Of a DNA stretch of 32,388 nucleotides, positions 7,523-15,310 are shown in pieces. Under the pieces are notes generated by a model. The model did not search any database. It worked only from the letters and a program-made list of their open reading frames with translations, and had not been told where the DNA came from. A program made the position numbers and the translations under genes. Every line of letters begins with the position of its first letter. Position 1 is the stretch's first letter. This stretch comes from an uncultured Lachnospiraceae bacterium (GTDB lineage Bacteria; Bacillota; Clostridia; Lachnospirales; Lachnospiraceae). The stretch lies in contig CAMJGH010000026.1 in NCBI GenBank assembly GCA_946405185.1, positions 1-32,388 of the forward strand, given 5' to 3'.

Positions 7523-8230
7523 TTACTTCGCCGCCGTCACGGAGGTGATGTGCGGGTTCGGCCCCTCGTACCAGTACAGGAAGCCTTCCAGATCGATCAC
7601 ATCGCCGACCTTCAGGTTTTCCACGGCCTGGTAGACCTCGGTATCCTTGCCGCAGAGATAGAACTCCACGCAGAACTCGTAGGTCTGGCCGTCCTTGGAC
7701 ACCTTGAAGTACAGGTCGTCCGTCTTCTCGTCCGGGTTCTTGTAGGCAAACGCGTTGCCGTCGCCGTAGTCTTCCACGGTCATGCCCTTGAAGGCCACCA
7801 GTTCGTTCTGATGGTTGACCAGCTCGTCCTTGCCCAGCAGATCCGTGACATCCAGCGCCTTGGCCTGATAGCCGTCGGCCGCCTTGTAGAACTCGAAGGT
7901 GGCATCCATGATCTCCACCTCGCCGGACCACTCGCCCTTGGTACCCTTGACCAGAATGCCGGTGCCGGGCGTCAGCTTCTTGGCGTCCGCTTCCGAGCAC
8001 TTCATCTCATACACGAAGTACGCGCCATCCTTGTCCGCACCGTAGACGGTGATCTTGTCTTCCCACCAGGACTGCGTCGCCTGGACGGTCATGGCCACGG
8101 TAACCTCCGTATCCACGGCCGCCGCCGCATACTCGGCGTGCGTCATCGATTTGACTTTGCTGTTTCCGCCGCAGCCCGCCATGGCCAACACCATGACCGC
8201 TGCCAGCACAAGTGCCAGTGCCTTTTTCAT
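7523..8230 (-). CDS. Putative lipoprotein with OB-fold-like repeats, unknown function
   Basis: A predicted surface lipoprotein of 235 aa. The start at 8230 (MKKALALVLAAVMVLAMAGC) has GAGGAG six bases upstream; the frame is open further up but without a signal peptide. Signal peptidase II cleavage would leave Cys20. The mature part seems to hold two related beta-rich units: 'TEVTVAMTVQATQSWW...GTGILVKGTKGEW' and 'ELVAFKGMTVEDYG...LKVGDVIDLEGFLYWYEG'. 'VGDVIDLEGFL' and 'PGTGILVKGTK' resemble the strand pattern of OB-fold (tRNA_anti-like) lipoproteins common in Lachnospiraceae. No catalytic residues were recognised. It has its own promoter (8288-8315) and terminator, so it is probably monocistronic despite following the ABC operon. 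Confidence 0.8.
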   Translation of the reverse strand: MKKALALVLAAVMVLAMAGCGGNSKVKSMTHAEYAAAAVDTEVTVAMTVQATQSWWEDKITVYGADKDGAYFVYEMKCSEADAKKLTPGTGILVKGTKGEWSGEVEIMDATFEFYKAADGYQAKALDVTDLLGKDELVNHQNELVAFKGMTVEDYGDGNAFAYKNPDEKTDDLYFKVSKDGQTYEFCVEFYLCGKDTEVYQAVENLKVGDVIDLEGFLYWYEGPNPHITSVTAAK

Positions 8231-8256
8231 GTCTTCTCCTCTTTTCATCCCTTTTC

Positions 8257-8277
8257 CCCGGAGAACCATTCTCCGGG
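8257..8277 (-). repeat. 5' UTR hairpin of the lipoprotein gene
   Basis: CCCGGAGAA, CCA, TTCTCCGGG: a perfect 9 bp stem with a three-base loop, between the -10 box and the ribosome binding site. No T-run follows on the minus strand, so it is probably an mRNA-stabilising or regulatory leader rather than a terminator. Confidence 0.5.
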
Positions 8278-8287
8278 CAACATCCCT

Positions 8288-8315
8288 ATTATACCCGACA
8301 AATGTCAAAGGGCAA
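8288..8315 (-). promoter_or_regulatory. Promoter of the lipoprotein gene
   Basis: Minus-strand TATAAT (8288-8293) with TTGCCC (8310-8315) 16 nt upstream. A TTGACA at 8302-8307 is too close (9 nt) to be the -35 for this -10. It lies immediately after the stop codon of the binding-protein gene (8325). Confidence 0.6.
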
Positions 8316-8324
8316 TCGGAAAGT

Positions 8325-9914
8325 TTATGCATTTTCGTCCGATGAAGAGCGTTTTTTATGCCAGGATGCCAGATAAGCCGCTCCCAGCGCCGCCCAGGCC
8401 ACTCCCAGCAGCACGAGGATGCTCACGGCCGTGCGCGGCAGCGGCCCCAGATCCTGCCGGGTGCCGGCCGACGCCACAAAGGTGATCTGGTCCAGCCGGT
8501 AGAGCGATGACACGTCCGAGAACAGCCGCTGCATGTACGCTTCGTCCACCGTCTCGCCGCGCCGCACGGACTTGGTCACGTTCTCGATCAGCTGCCCCGC
8601 CGCATCGCGCAGCGAAGCGGAGCCATTGAAGACCGGCGTGACGAACGTATCCTCCGTGTGCGCGAGCAGCAGCGCCGTGGCCTCGCGCTTCACCGCGTAC
8701 TCCTCGGGGTCGGCCAGATAGGCCTGGTAGGCCGGGTCATTCTGCGCCTTCTTCGTGACCGGAACATACCCCTCCGTCTCGGCGTACGGGATCTGCACGT
8801 CGTTGGTCAGCAGATACTGCAGGAAGATCCACGAAGCCAGCACCTCCTGCGGGTCATCCTTGTTGAACAGGCACAGCGACGGCCCCTGCGAGATCATCTT
8901 CGGGTGCGCCGGATTCACCTGCGGCACCATGCGCACCTCGGTGGTGAACGGTACGATCTTCTCCGCGGCGATGTCCAGCAGCGGCGCCTCGCTGCCCATC
9001 CAGGTGGAGCCGGCGGTGGAGTCCACCGCGAACACGCACTGCCCGGCGTTCAGGAAGTTGGCCGGATAGCTGGAGATCTTGAAGGTGGAAAACGACCGCT
9101 TCGCGGCGTGATCGGCCACCTCATAGAGCACACTCTTCGTCTGGTCGCTGAAGATGCCGATCTCCCCCTCCGCGGTGGAGTACGGCGCTTCCATCTGCGC
9201 CAGCCGCTGGATCATCATGTTGTCGGTGGACTTGTAGATGAACGGGATCATCACGGTGCCGCCGTTCAGGAAGTAGGTGCCGTCGGCATTCTTCTTCATG
9301 GCGGCATCGGACACTTCCCAGATGAAATCCCACGTGACCACATCCGGCACCGTGTAGCCGAGCTTTTCCACGTAATCTTTGTTGAGGTAGAGCGCCTCGG
9401 TGGAACGCATGTACGGCACGGCGTAATGGCTGCCGCCGAACGAGCACTCCTCCAGGAAGTCCTCGACCATCTCCTCCCGCTTCGGGCCCTCATAATGCAG
9501 GGCGGAACCGCCCAGGCCGTACGTCTCGTCCTCAAACAGGTCGTCCAGCCCCACCACGGTGCCGTCGCCCGTCAGGTACGTAGCGATGTGGTCCGGGTAG
9601 GAAATGCACACGTTCGGGGTGGTGTCGGTGACGATGTTCGTGATCACGTCGTTGTAGATCTGCCCGTAATCCGTGTACATGCGCAGCTTGACGGTGATGT
9701 TCGGGTACAGCTTCTCAAACTCCGCGATGGCCGACCGGTAGATGCCGGCCTGCACCTGGTTGGTATCGTTCTTGGCCCAGAAGACCACTTCGTACTGCCG
9801 GCTCTCGTCGAAGGATTCCGGCAGGACGAACGCCTTGCGCCCTTCCGACCCGTGGCAGCCGGCAAACAGGCCGCAGAGAACGATCAGTGCCAGCAGAAAG
9901 ACCATTTTCTTCAT
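8325..9914 (-). CDS. Extracellular solute-binding lipoprotein (family 1) with extra C-terminal membrane helix
   Basis: Substrate-capture component of the ABC importer encoded just upstream; 529 aa. The start at 9914 (MKKMVFLLALIVLCGLFAGC) has GGAGGG eight bases before it and overlaps the permease stop by four bases (ATGA). Cys20 is the likely lipidation site. The mature protein has the family-1 pattern 'YEVVFWAKNDTNQVQ...AEFEKLYPNITVKL...YNDVITNIVTDTTPNVCISYP' followed by 'VPYMRSTEALYLNKDYVEKLGY' and 'LASWIFLQYLLTN'. Unusually, about 60 residues beyond the binding domain comes a hydrophobic helix (about 495-517) followed by HKKR and an acidic tail, so both ends seem tied to the membrane. The ligand is probably a sugar or glycerol-phosphate-type compound but is not identifiable. 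Confidence 0.88.
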   Translation of the reverse strand: MKKMVFLLALIVLCGLFAGCHGSEGRKAFVLPESFDESRQYEVVFWAKNDTNQVQAGIYRSAIAEFEKLYPNITVKLRMYTDYGQIYNDVITNIVTDTTPNVCISYPDHIATYLTGDGTVVGLDDLFEDETYGLGGSALHYEGPKREEMVEDFLEECSFGGSHYAVPYMRSTEALYLNKDYVEKLGYTVPDVVTWDFIWEVSDAAMKKNADGTYFLNGGTVMIPFIYKSTDNMMIQRLAQMEAPYSTAEGEIGIFSDQTKSVLYEVADHAAKRSFSTFKISSYPANFLNAGQCVFAVDSTAGSTWMGSEAPLLDIAAEKIVPFTTEVRMVPQVNPAHPKMISQGPSLCLFNKDDPQEVLASWIFLQYLLTNDVQIPYAETEGYVPVTKKAQNDPAYQAYLADPEEYAVKREATALLLAHTEDTFVTPVFNGSASLRDAAGQLIENVTKSVRRGETVDEAYMQRLFSDVSSLYRLDQITFVASAGTRQDLGPLPRTAVSILVLLGVAWAALGAAYLASWHKKRSSSDENA

Positions 9915-10786
9915 CCTTTGGTCCCTCCTCTCGACACGCCCTCCATGATCTTTTTGTGGAAGATCAGGAACAGGATGATCAGCGGCACCGAGATGACCAC
10001 GACCGCCGCCATCATGGACGGGATGTCGTCCTTGCCGAAACCGCTCTCGCGCAGCTCCTGGATGCCGTTGGACACCAGGTAGCGCGTCTGCTCGTCGGTG
10101 ATCAGGCGCGGCCAGACGTAGGAGTTCCAGCACTCGATGACCTTCAGGATGGTGATGGTGATGATGGTCGGCCGGCTGATGGGGATCATCACGCGGGTCA
10201 GATAGCGGAAGTCCGTGGTGGCATCCACCTTGGCTGCGTAGTACAGCTCATCCGGGATCTGCGCGAAGTTCTCCTTCAGCAGGTAGATATAGAAGACCGA
10301 CGTCACCGACGGCAGGATGAGGCCGGCGAACGTGTTGCGCAGCCCCGCGTTTGTGATGGTCACGAAGTTGGTGATGACGACCAGCTCGTTGGGGATCATC
10401 ATCAGCGACAGGAACAGCGTGAACAGCAGATCCCGCCCGCGGAAGGACAGCCGCGAGAACGCGAACGCCGCGGGGATGATGACCACCAGCATCAGCGCCG
10501 TGGTCAGCACCGTGAAGATGACGGTGTTCAGGAAGTACCGGGCCAGCGGCACGCCGGTGAAGGCCTTCACGTAGTTCTCAAAGGTGGGCGACAGCGTGAA
10601 AAACTGCGGGATGTTCTCGGAACTGTACGCTCCGTAGCTTTTGACGGACGTCAGCACCATCCAGTAGAACGGGAACAGCACCATCAGCCCCCAGAGGATG
10701 AGCAGCGCGTAGGTGACGGTCTTCAGCACGGTGTTCCGGATGCGCGCATTTCTCTCGATGCGGTCAAAATCCAGTGACTCTCCCAT
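9911..10786 (-). CDS. ABC transporter permease, MalG/UgpE family
   Basis: Inner-membrane component of the carbohydrate-type importer; 291 aa with about six transmembrane segments. The N-terminal helix 'TYALLILWGLMVLFPFYWMVLTSVK' is typical of MalG/UgpE proteins. The cytoplasmic EAA loop that contacts the ATPase reads 'YYAAKVDATTDFRYLTRVMIP' (canonical EAA, three residues, DGA, nine residues, LP). The start at 10786 has GGAGGGAGGAG upstream; the gap to the other permease is 14 nt, and the stop overlaps the binding-protein start. It forms a heterodimer with the product of 10801-11691. Specificity is not predictable from the sequence. Confidence 0.92.
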   Translation of the reverse strand: MGESLDFDRIERNARIRNTVLKTVTYALLILWGLMVLFPFYWMVLTSVKSYGAYSSENIPQFFTLSPTFENYVKAFTGVPLARYFLNTVIFTVLTTALMLVVIIPAAFAFSRLSFRGRDLLFTLFLSLMMIPNELVVITNFVTITNAGLRNTFAGLILPSVTSVFYIYLLKENFAQIPDELYYAAKVDATTDFRYLTRVMIPISRPTIITITILKVIECWNSYVWPRLITDEQTRYLVSNGIQELRESGFGKDDIPSMMAAVVVISVPLIILFLIFHKKIMEGVSRGGTKG

Positions 10787-10800
10787 GGCTCCTCCCTCCT

Positions 10801-11691
10801 TCAGTAATGGACGTTCTTTTTGCTGATCATCAGGTTGATGCAGGTGATGGTCAGCACGATGACGAACAGGATGATGGCCGCCGCCGACGCGTAGGACGGA
10901 TAGCCGCCAGCGTTGCCGTAGAGCATGTCGTAGACATACCCCACGATGGTGTTCATCCCGGCGGCGTTCAGGTTGGTGCCGAACAGCGCCACGGCGTCCG
11001 AGTAGGCCTTAAAGGCGCCGATGAAGCCGGTGATGACCAGATAAAAGATCATGGGGCTGATCATGGGCAGCGTGATGCGGGTAAAGATCCGCCACTTGCG
11101 CGTGCCGTCCACCTTGGCAGCGTTGTAGTAATCCTGCTTCACGGAGGCCAGGGCGCTGGTCAGGATCAGGATCTTGAACGGCAGCACCACCCAGACGGTG
11201 TAGAAGCACAGCACGAACATCTTGGCCCAGTATGGCCCGTCGATGAAATCCACCGTCGGCCCTCCGAACCACCGGATCAGGAGGTTCACCATGCCGTCGG
11301 TGTAGTCCGTCTTGCGGAACAGCACCATGAAGACCAGGCCGACCGCCAGCGTGTTGGTGACGTAGGGCAGGAAATAGATGGTCTGGAACAGGTCTTTGAG
11401 CTTGGGGATGGACGCCAGCCCCAGCGAGATCAGCAGCGCCAGGCCCGTGGAGACCGGCACCGTGATGATCACCAGGATGAAGGTGTTGCGCACGGCCTGC
11501 AGGAAGTAGACATCGTGCAACACCTTGCCGTAGTTGTACAGGCCCACGCCGAAGCGCGACTGCGAGGCAAAGTTGTACCCTTCCTCAAACGAGTAGACGA
11601 ACACATCCACCAGCGGGTAGACCAGGAACACGCCCAAAAACAGGATGGCCGGCACCAGGTAGAGCCAGGCCTTGCGGTTGTTTTCTTCCAT
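10801..11691 (-). CDS. ABC transporter permease, MalF/UgpA family
   Basis: Partner membrane subunit of the importer; 296 aa with about six transmembrane segments starting 'AWLYLVPAILFLGVFLVYPLVDVFVYSF', the usual MalF/UgpA first helix. The EAA loop reads 'YYNAAKVDGTRKWRIFTRITLP', close to canonical. The start ATG at 11691 is preceded by AAGGAGG, which overlaps the ATPase stop codon, so the two are translationally close (12 nt gap). No large periplasmic insertion as in enterobacterial MalF is present, which favours the UgpA/sugar (CUT1) type. Confidence 0.92.
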   Translation of the reverse strand: MEENNRKAWLYLVPAILFLGVFLVYPLVDVFVYSFEEGYNFASQSRFGVGLYNYGKVLHDVYFLQAVRNTFILVIITVPVSTGLALLISLGLASIPKLKDLFQTIYFLPYVTNTLAVGLVFMVLFRKTDYTDGMVNLLIRWFGGPTVDFIDGPYWAKMFVLCFYTVWVVLPFKILILTSALASVKQDYYNAAKVDGTRKWRIFTRITLPMISPMIFYLVITGFIGAFKAYSDAVALFGTNLNAAGMNTIVGYVYDMLYGNAGGYPSYASAAAIILFVIVLTITCINLMISKKNVHY

Positions 11692-11703
11692 GGCCGGGCC
11701 TCC

Positions 11704-12807
<1,104 letters not shown>

Positions 12808-12812
12808 GGTGG

Positions 12813-13445
12813 TCACTCCTTTCGGTCACGGATGAGAAGCAGCCTTCCTTTCCGTACGGTGATCCGGGCGGTTCTGCCCGGCAGGGGTTCGTTGCTGACG
12901 CCCACCTGCCAGTCCGGGGTGATGCGGGCGTCTTCGAGCGTGTAGAGCGCATCCCGGATGGTCACCCCCTCCGCCGGGCCGTCCGCGGCCAGCAGGGAGA
13001 AGTACGGATACGCATCGGATACCAGCGCCTCCCCGCGGGAGACGATGCACATTTCGGAAAAGTCATCCACCGCCAGGGCGGGCACCCCGCGGCTGTCCAG
13101 AAAATGGAGGATGCCGAGGTTTCCCAGCGTGTGGTCCAGCCGGGCGCCGAAAACGCCCAGCAGAAGAAACTCCTTGAACCCGCGCCGGAGCGCCTCTCTG
13201 ACCGCGTACATGGTGTCCGTATCGTCCTTCTCATGCGGCAGGACGATGGTCTCCACCGCCAGATGCGGGTTCTCGTGTGAGTCAAAATCCCCCACGATGA
13301 GGGCGGGCGTCACGCCGAGGGGCTCCAGGTGGCGCAGGCCCGCGTCGCAGGCGATCACGGCATCGCCGTCCCGAAGATAAGCTTTTACGGCCGGGTAATT
13401 TCCGATGGGGGCCCCGCCGAGGATGACGCAGCGTCTTTTGTCCAT
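12813..13445 (-). CDS. thiN: Thiamine pyrophosphokinase
   Basis: Converts thiamine and ATP to thiamine diphosphate (TPP) and AMP. About 210 aa. Family motifs are 'AVIACDAGLRHLEPLGVTPA', 'LIVGDFDSHE' with the metal-binding Asp pair, 'HEKDDTDTMYAV', and 'GVFGARLDHTLGNL', followed by a beta-rich C-terminal thiamin-binding domain ending 'ITVRKGRLLLI'. The start is the ATG at 13445, with GAGAGGA upstream; a GTG at 13460 is also in frame. It directly precedes the ABC importer, five bases from the ATPase ATG, so it heads that operon. The TPP product serves, among others, the Dxs enzyme encoded elsewhere in this window. No TPP riboswitch precedes it; a tRNA terminator lies 19 nt upstream. Confidence 0.9.
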   Translation of the reverse strand: MDKRRCVILGGAPIGNYPAVKAYLRDGDAVIACDAGLRHLEPLGVTPALIVGDFDSHENPHLAVETIVLPHEKDDTDTMYAVREALRRGFKEFLLLGVFGARLDHTLGNLGILHFLDSRGVPALAVDDFSEMCIVSRGEALVSDAYPYFSLLAADGPAEGVTIRDALYTLEDARITPDWQVGVSNEPLPGRTARITVRKGRLLLIRDRKE

Positions 13446-13463
13446 GGCCTGTCCTCTCACAGT

Positions 13464-13497
13464 GAAAAAAATACCCGGAAACCGAGGTTTCCGGGTA
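13464..13497 (-). terminator. Terminator of the tRNA operon, abutting thiN
   Basis: On the minus strand TACCCGGAAAC, a four-base loop and GTTTCCGGGTA form an 11 bp stem followed by a run of seven to eight T residues. It ends the tRNA-Val/tRNA-Met transcript and leaves only about 18 nt before the thiN start. Confidence 0.85.
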
Positions 13498-13504
13498 CCT
13501 GATG

Positions 13505-13578
13505 TAGCGGAGGGGAGATTTGAACTCTCGACACCACGGGTATGAACCGTGTGCTCTAGCCAACTGAGCTACTCCGCC
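13505..13578 (-). tRNA. tRNA-Met (CAT), elongator type
   Basis: A 74 nt cloverleaf. Acceptor GGCGGAG pairs with CTCCGCT (with a terminal G-U), the D arm holds AGCTCAGTTGGCTAGAGC, the anticodon stem is CACGG/CCGTG around loop TTCATAC (anticodon CAT), and the T arm carries GTTCAAATC. The anticodon stem lacks the three G-C pairs of initiator tRNA, and the whole resembles the Bacillus elongator tRNA-Met. A CAT-anticodon tRNA-Ile2 is the alternative. CCA is not encoded. Confidence 0.92.
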
Positions 13579-13590
13579 ATATGGAATTAT

Positions 13591-13606
13591 GAAACCACGT
13601 GGTTTC
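13591..13606. repeat. Perfect 16 bp palindrome in the tRNA spacer
   Basis: GAAACCACGTGGTTTC reads the same on both strands and fills most of the 30 nt spacer between tRNA-Val and tRNA-Met. In RNA it would form a short hairpin, plausibly marking a processing site. It could also be a protein-binding site. Confidence 0.5.
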
Positions 13607-13608
13607 CA

Positions 13609-13681
13609 TGGGGCCTGCAGGACTTGAACCTGTGACCCTCTGCTTGTAAGGCAGATGCTCTCCCAGCTGAGCTAAGACCCC
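13609..13681 (-). tRNA. tRNA-Val (TAC)
   Basis: A 73 nt cloverleaf. Acceptor GGGGTCT pairs with AGGCCCC (one G-U), the D arm is AGCTCAGCTGGGAGAGC, the anticodon stem is TCTGC/GCAGA around loop CTTACAA (anticodon TAC), and the T arm carries GGTTCAAGTCC. Discriminator base A; CCA is not encoded. It is the first tRNA after the promoter at 13711-13739. Confidence 0.93.
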
Positions 13682-13710
13682 GAACAGCGGTGCACCGCCA
13701 ACGAATACAG

Positions 13711-13739
13711 AGTATAAAGGGGGATTTCCGAAAAGTCAA
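13711..13739 (-). promoter_or_regulatory. Promoter of the tRNA operon
   Basis: Minus-strand TTGACT (13734-13739), 17 nt spacer, TATACT (13711-13716), about 30 nt upstream of tRNA-Val. It faces away from the plus-strand promoter at 13755-13783. Confidence 0.8.
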
Positions 13740-13754
13740 GCGGTTTTTCTCACC

Positions 13755-13783
13755 TTGTTTGCAGGACTTTTCAATGGTATACT
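13755..13783 (+). promoter_or_regulatory. Extended -10 promoter of the PAP2-like gene
   Basis: TTGTTT (13755-13760), 17 nt spacer, TATACT (13778-13783) with TGG immediately before it, an extended -10 motif. It starts transcription toward the gene at 13828, divergent from the tRNA promoter. Confidence 0.65.
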
Positions 13784-13788
13784 GAAAC

Positions 13789-13805
13789 TCGTACGAACTG
13801 TACGA
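13789..13805 (+). promoter_or_regulatory. Palindromic operator candidate at the transcription start
   Basis: TCGTAC-GAACT-GTACGA: six-base arms with a five-base spacer, starting six bases after the -10 box and so covering the expected transcription start. That is a typical repressor site. No regulator gene is adjacent and the cognate protein is unknown. Confidence 0.45.
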
Positions 13806-13827
13806 ATACCCGGAAAGGAGACGCCCC

Positions 13828-14475
13828 GTGAACCACAGACATCGGCATACCGTGCGGCTTCTCCCTGTTCTGGGGACTCTGCTGGCCGCTGTCCTGCTCA
13901 TCCTCTACTGGCTCTGGCTGGAGAAGGCGGACGGACCGGCGGCGGATATCGCCCTGGCGCTGGATGCGCGCATCCCGTTCCGCTACAGCTTTGCGGCTTT
14001 TTACCTGGCCTGGTACGGCATCGCCGCCGTGGTCCTGCTGATCCTCTTCATCAGAAGCCCGGGCGACCATGTGCGCCTGAGTGCGGAACTGGCCGGGGCC
14101 GCCCTGCTTTTCCTGCTCATTTCGGCGCTGTTCCCGAACACGGCTTCCATCCGGCCAGCCATCAACCCGGAGGCCAGCGTGCTGGCGGATGCCGTGGCCC
14201 GGATCTACCGCTTCGACTCCCCGCGCAATGTCCTGCCGGGCTTCCACCCGTTCATGGTCATGGCCGTCACGCACGCCTGCCGGCGCACCCGCCTAAGGCG
14301 CCTGCGGGCCATGTATCCGCTGGTGCTGCTGATGGCCGTTCCGGGGTTCCTCTCGCCGTTCTTCATCAAGCTGCTGCCGGCCGTGAGTGCCGGCTGTGCC
14401 CTGGTGATGGGTTTTTTGCTCAACACCCTCACCTGGAACGCCCGTTTCAATGATCTGACCTTTGACCGTCTCTAA
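13828..14475 (+). CDS. PAP2-like membrane protein with degraded active site
   Basis: A 215 aa protein with about six hydrophobic segments, starting at GTG 13828 with AAAGGAG seven bases upstream. It resembles small PAP2-superfamily lipid phosphatases: 'SIRP' (Arg109) sits where motif 1 ends. 'YRFDSPRNVLPGFHPFMVMAV' matches the 'DTPxNxxPSxHxxxS' region with His140 kept but PSxH changed to PGFH. 'LSPFFIKLLPAVSAGCALVMG' aligns with the motif-3 pattern 'S..F.KQH...D..AG', in which the catalytic His and the Asp are replaced by Leu183 and Ser187. If the alignment is right it cannot work as a phosphatase. It overlaps the convergent CPBP gene by 29 nt and has its own promoter and terminator. It could also be simply an unclassified membrane protein. 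Confidence 0.65.
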   Translation: MNHRHRHTVRLLPVLGTLLAAVLLILYWLWLEKADGPAADIALALDARIPFRYSFAAFYLAWYGIAAVVLLILFIRSPGDHVRLSAELAGAALLFLLISALFPNTASIRPAINPEASVLADAVARIYRFDSPRNVLPGFHPFMVMAVTHACRRTRLRRLRAMYPLVLLMAVPGFLSPFFIKLLPAVSAGCALVMGFLLNTLTWNARFNDLTFDRL

Positions 14476-15310
14476 GCGCCGCGCAGTCGGCGCTTTTTTT
14501 TGCCAGCAGACCGGTACCGGCGGTCAGCACCAGGCCGCTTACGCCCATGATGATCAGCAGGTCCGACAGGCCCCAGCTGAGGTTCATGCCGGACAGGATC
14601 AGCGAGCAGGCGTTGGCGGCGATGTGCAGCGCGATGGCCGCGCCGAAGCGCCCGGTCTTCTCATACCCCCAGGCAAAGACAAAGCCCAGGCAGAACGCGT
14701 AGATCCCCTGCGCCAGGTTGCCGTGGAAGGCGCCGAAGAGCACGGCCGAAAAGACGGCCGGCACCACCCCGCGGTACAGCCCCCGCAGCCGGGGAAAGAT
14801 CACACCGCGGAAGATGATCTCCTCCGCGAGCGGCGCCAGAAGCCCTACCGTGAGCAGGCTTAGTGCCTCCTGCCCCGCCGGAAACAGCGCTTCGCCCACC
14901 TCCTGGTAGTCGTTCGCAAGGAGCCTGACCAGCCCGGAGAGGTTCATCGCGGCGTTGACAAACAGGCAGAGGGCTACGCCTAGCACCGGCATCAGGCAGA
15001 TCCAGGCCGGGTGCATCCGCACAGGAAACTCCGGGGTGCGGCCGGCCTTCTTATCTCTCCCCCTCTCCCACAGCCCGTAGGCAATGATCAGCCCGTCGCC
15101 GATCGCCGTGACAAGAAGCCTTCTGGCCGCGTACTCGCGGCGCCAGAAGGCTTCCTGTGCAAACACGTCCAGATCAGCAGTCTGGTGCGGCATGAGGATA
15201 TACCGGCAGTAGGCGACCATCAGCGTGGTCACGGCCGCGGAGATGAACCAGATCACCGCGACCGGCACGATGACGCCCATCCACCTTCTGAAAGGAGAAT
15301 CCGTTCTCAT
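14447..15310 (-). CDS. CPBP-family intramembrane glutamic endopeptidase
   Basis: A 287 aa polytopic membrane protein of the CPBP (Abi, CAAX-like protease) family. All three active-site motifs are intact: EEIIFR (163-168) with the catalytic Glu pair, FGAFHGN (192-198) with His196, and HIAAN (229-233). Family members process prenylated or membrane proteins, or give self-immunity to bacteriocins; the substrate here is unknown. The start at 15310 overlaps the stop of the aminotransferase-like gene by four bases (ATGA), so expression is coupled. A longer open frame upstream lacks support. Its 3' end overlaps the PAP2-like gene by 29 nt, and that gene's terminator lies inside this coding region. 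Confidence 0.88.
   Translation of the reverse strand: MRTDSPFRRWMGVIVPVAVIWFISAAVTTLMVAYCRYILMPHQTADLDVFAQEAFWRREYAARRLLVTAIGDGLIIAYGLWERGRDKKAGRTPEFPVRMHPAWICLMPVLGVALCLFVNAAMNLSGLVRLLANDYQEVGEALFPAGQEALSLLTVGLLAPLAEEIIFRGVIFPRLRGLYRGVVPAVFSAVLFGAFHGNLAQGIYAFCLGFVFAWGYEKTGRFGAAIALHIAANACSLILSGMNLSWGLSDLLIIMGVSGLVLTAGTGLLAKKSADCAALRDGQRSDH
14475..14501 (+). terminator. Terminator of the PAP2-like gene, inside the CPBP coding region
   Basis: AGCGCCG, loop CGCAGT, CGGCGCT followed by eight T residues (14494-14501), beginning at the stop codon of the PAP2-like gene. On the opposite strand the same bases encode the C-terminal 'AKKSADCAALR' of the CPBP protein. Confidence 0.8.

Noticed and set aside
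8302-8307. TTGACA near the lipoprotein promoter as the -35 box
   Set aside because: Only nine bases separate it from the TATAAT, too few for a sigma-A promoter; TTGCCC at 8310-8315 fits better.
13446-13504. TPP riboswitch upstream of thiN
   Set aside because: The gap holds only the tRNA terminator and a ribosome binding site; there is no space for the conserved TPP aptamer.
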